From the NCBI RefSeq assembly GCF_021462225.1, contig NC_061806.1, positions 3,777,234-3,841,233 of the forward strand: a stretch of DNA of 64,000 nucleotides, in the 5' to 3' direction. Positions within the stretch are counted from its first letter, which is position 1, and each line of letters starts with the position of its first letter. The position numbers and the translations under genes were made by a program. The notes beneath the pieces were generated by a model. The model saw nothing but the letters and a program-made list of their open reading frames with translations, did not search any database and had not been told where the DNA came from. Below, one piece after another: positions 61,092 through 64,000 of the stretch. Source of the stretch: Girardinichthys multiradiatus. Lineage: Eukaryota; Chordata; Actinopteri; Cyprinodontiformes; Goodeidae.

Positions 61092-63404
61092 ACATTTGTT
61101 ACATCTAATTTCTGTTTTGTTATTTCCTAAAATCGAGATGTTTAGTCAGAAATGCATGTGGCACTGAGGCAGAAGAGGATGTAGAAAAGAGGAACAACCT
61201 CCATATCAATCTAAAGTTCAAACTTCTGATCAGAGATTAGCACTGCCCAGCAAAGGACTACACAGAAATGTTGCATGGAGCAACAGAAGCTTTGTTCTCC
61301 TCAGGGCGGATCTCATCACGTTGATTATGCAATCTTTTATTATACCCTCAGACTTGCCTTAATCTGACATGTGCTGAAGAAGACATTTCATTAGTTTTTA
61401 TAGCACTGTGTTTCTATCTATGTAGCACCATCAGATATGCTATTAGCCATGATCTGTGTTGTCAGAGCAACACTGAAGGTAAATCAGCTTCCAGTTGATC
61501 TTTTATGCCTCACCAAGATTTATGTGTGTGCAGTTCATACCCTTGAGTATATTCATGTATGACACTGTTCAGGTTTTTCCCCTTTGGACAAAGCTAATTC
61601 TTTTGACCTCTGAACAAGGTGAAGGTATATTGAAGTAGCTGTATCGCTGACTCTGCATTCATGTCCTGATGACACGGCTGTACATCAGGTCAGCTCAGGC
61701 TGGGCTGATTTGGAGTCCCAGCCAACATTAATACTACATTATACCAGTGTGTGTAGTTTCAGGTTACAGGCAGTGTTAGTTTCTCCTTGTTATCTCACCA
61801 CCATATTTCATAACGACGAAACTGATCAGCAGTCTGAATGGAAGAACTGATGATTTGGATGGATTTTTAGTTAAACAAAGACTGAGATTACTTCAGGGTT
61901 TATATGTGGAGCAACAGAGCAGTTAGAAAATAATGATAAACAACAATACAGCCTCAGATTTAATATTTGGGATATAAAAAGTTAAAGAAAATACTGACAC
62001 AGCATTATTGAAATTTATGACCTTTTGAAACCAACACAAAGTAGAGCATAAATGTTGAGTGGAAGGACACCCCGTCCAGCAGACAGTTGGACCTGTCTGC
62101 TGGACGTTTTCTTGCATGCGGGTCAGACGCTTCCCAAAAAACATGACACAATCTGACCTAAACACAGCCAAACTAAACCACCACGATGATCACCATCACA
62201 AGTCCAGGAAGCAGCCTTGTAGTAGCTCATTATCTTTTGTGCAGCTTCTGCCTGCTCCTTCTAGAGGAAACAAATGACCTAATGTCTCATTCTGCTACAT
62301 GTGGTCTCTGAGCCTGGAACTATTGGATCCTGGGATGTGTGTGAATGTGTCTGTTAGTGTGTATGCAGTCATAACAGAGCCCTGGTAATGCTTGGCATTA
62401 GAGACCATATTTCACCAAGAGAACATATCCTTATGTAACAAGATTTTCAGATTTCAGATTAGTTGCTGAGTGGTTAGCACAGTTCACGCATTATCACCTT
62501 AACCCAGCTTCATTGTGCTGAGTCAGACATTTGCTGCCGCTTCTGCAGGAGCTGTGTGCTGTTGTGTGTAAACAGCTCACAGAACTGTAGCAGAACAACT
62601 GGACCTGATTCCCTATTTATCACTTCATCAGATTTTTCTCCTCATCTTGTTGAGAAAATAAAACCAAATGAAATGGAGAGGATTGCTTCTACCTACATCA
62701 CTAATTGCATCGTAAAGCACTTCCCCTCTTATTGGCCGAATAAAGTTAGAGGAAAAAATCCAATGGGGCTTAGAAATTTACTGCTTTTTATTGTGCTGAC
62801 CGTTGGTTTGGAAAATGATCTTAATTGCAAATAGATAAAGATTTATTGGGCTGTAAAGTCCCTTCCCCTGCAGTCCAATAATGTGTTGGCACCTTCTCCA
62901 TCAGATTTACTCTGTTGTCCACCAATAAACCAAAACAGTTCTTTGCTCTAAGGAAAGACGCTATTAGATACACTGGAAATCAGGTTTAATCACTGGAATC
63001 TGTGGCGGATCAGGCTGTAAAGTCCTAAGGTATGCAGTATATGGATATGTTGGCATCAAAAGTGGATGTTTCAGCCCAGTTTTCCTTAAAATGGACAAGC
63101 AACCTTTTTATTGCCTTTGTCTGTTTTCAGAAATAAACAGTTTGTGGAAATTACAACAATTTAAGTAGCAGCAAATAGTTTCCTTGGAAATATTTCCAAT
63201 GTATTTATGTGGGATGTTACTCTTCTGAAGACACAGATACAGAGGTATAGTAGAGGACGATATTCACATGCACAAGTTGCTCTGCAAGCAAATGGATTCT
63301 TCTGTGATTTGGAGTAATTCTTTCTATGTTTTCTAATGACTATAACAGGTACAATCCCACTGGTGTAAACTATTCTTTATTTTAATACCCAAATGTAGCC
63401 AAAG

Positions 63405-63745
63405 TTGTCTATAAATTGATCAAGAAGATCACAGGTTTCAAGCAGAAGGAAGATCTGGACAGAACCAATGAATTAAACACATTCTTCAGTAGGTTCAGTT
63501 CAGAACCAAGCTCAGCATCCTCCTCTCCCACTCACAGACAAACAGACATCCCACCCTCCTTTGACCCACAGCTTTCCTGTCACACCTCAGATGTTTAATC
63601 TTCCACCTCAGCCATGGACCCTTTTATGGAGATCACAGCCATCAGCATCTACAACGGCTCTCTGAAGAAACCTTCATAATATGAGCTACAACAACATTTA
63701 TTTCCCTTTGGGATAAATAAAGTATTTATTTTTGAATTAGAATTT
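63405..63745 (+). mobile_element. LINE remnant, internally deleted (Rex/L2-like)
   Basis: A readable piece, KKITGFKQKEDLDRTNELN then TFFSRFSSEPSSASSSP, matches the region just before the RT domain of a widespread fish LINE. The sequence then jumps to a 3'-end-like segment ('ttccctttgggataaataaagtattt'). Nearly the whole RT domain is missing. Confidence 0.7.
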
Positions 63746-64000
63746 GAAAGAAAGAAATTATTCCCAGGTATGCATTAAGGTATATGCCTCTAATCTTCAT
63801 GTGATTTTTACTCAACAGATCATGTTGTTTATTGATGTACTGCAGACCAAAAACATGAGAGCTTTAGGTGCAGTTTAAGTGGACAGTCTTTATATTAACT
63901 TATTCATCTAATAATCAGTCATTTGAAGAAATGCATGGAGCACATGAGCCATAACGCCTATCATTGTTAGTCCTGAAGGAAACCACTGACTGCTGGACAA

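Larger units (their letters stand above)
47627..64000. other. eepd1 first coding-exon intron (continues past the window)
   Basis: No further eepd1 exon was recognised; the expected IKLLAVQ-like continuation is absent. Repeats are listed separately. Stretches without a recognised feature are 47627-48830, 48904-50940, 51421-52190, 54430-55760, 55950-57000, 57960-58290 and 58885-63405. The short frames in them have no recognisable similarity. Confidence 0.75.

Overview
This window is vertebrate nuclear DNA, almost certainly from a teleost fish. Coding sequence is split into short exons with GT..AG introns, most of the DNA is AT-rich intron or intergenic sequence, and there are many Tc1/mariner-type transposons plus a few LINE remnants of kinds common in teleosts. 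I see nothing bacterial, phage-like or CRISPR-like. Species cannot be fixed from the sequence alone.

Two host genes lie head-to-tail on the + strand. (1) Septin 7: the 3' part of the gene, from the P-loop exon (8259) to the stop codon (29781) and a poly(A) signal at 30598. It has eleven constitutive coding exons that join in frame into 381 residues, plus a predicted frame-preserving 21-nt microexon at 23159-23179. The 5' exons must lie upstream of position 1. (2) eepd1: its promoter/5' leader and first coding exon (46779-47626), encoding the lipidated N-terminus, two helix-hairpin-helix domains and the start of the endonuclease/exonuclease/phosphatase domain. The rest of eepd1 must lie beyond 64000. 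SEPT7 and EEPD1 are also neighbours on human chromosome 7, so this is conserved linkage.

Layout: 1-8258 septin7 intron, with a decayed Tc1-like copy and a MITE. 8259-30625 septin7 exons and introns, with further Tc1 remnants and a sense-oriented, decayed LINE in the last intron. 30626-46456 intergenic, with a second LINE, LINE/SINE scraps, one young Tc1 copy (38566-40170, transposase broken) and a nested pair of transposons (43018-45727) ending in a 42-copy CTAT microsatellite. 46457-47626 eepd1 first coding exon. 47627-64000 eepd1 intron, with a young Tc1 copy carrying an intact transposase ORF (52786-54395) nested in an older Tc1 remnant, a MITE and several fossils.

The points most worth a second look are the septin7 microexon, an Asn-to-Ser change at a predicted metal-binding position of EEPD1, an intact DD36E-type Tc1/mariner transposase, and two near-identical long-TIR Tc1 copies in opposite orientation that bracket the eepd1 first coding exon. 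No new multi-gene system was found.
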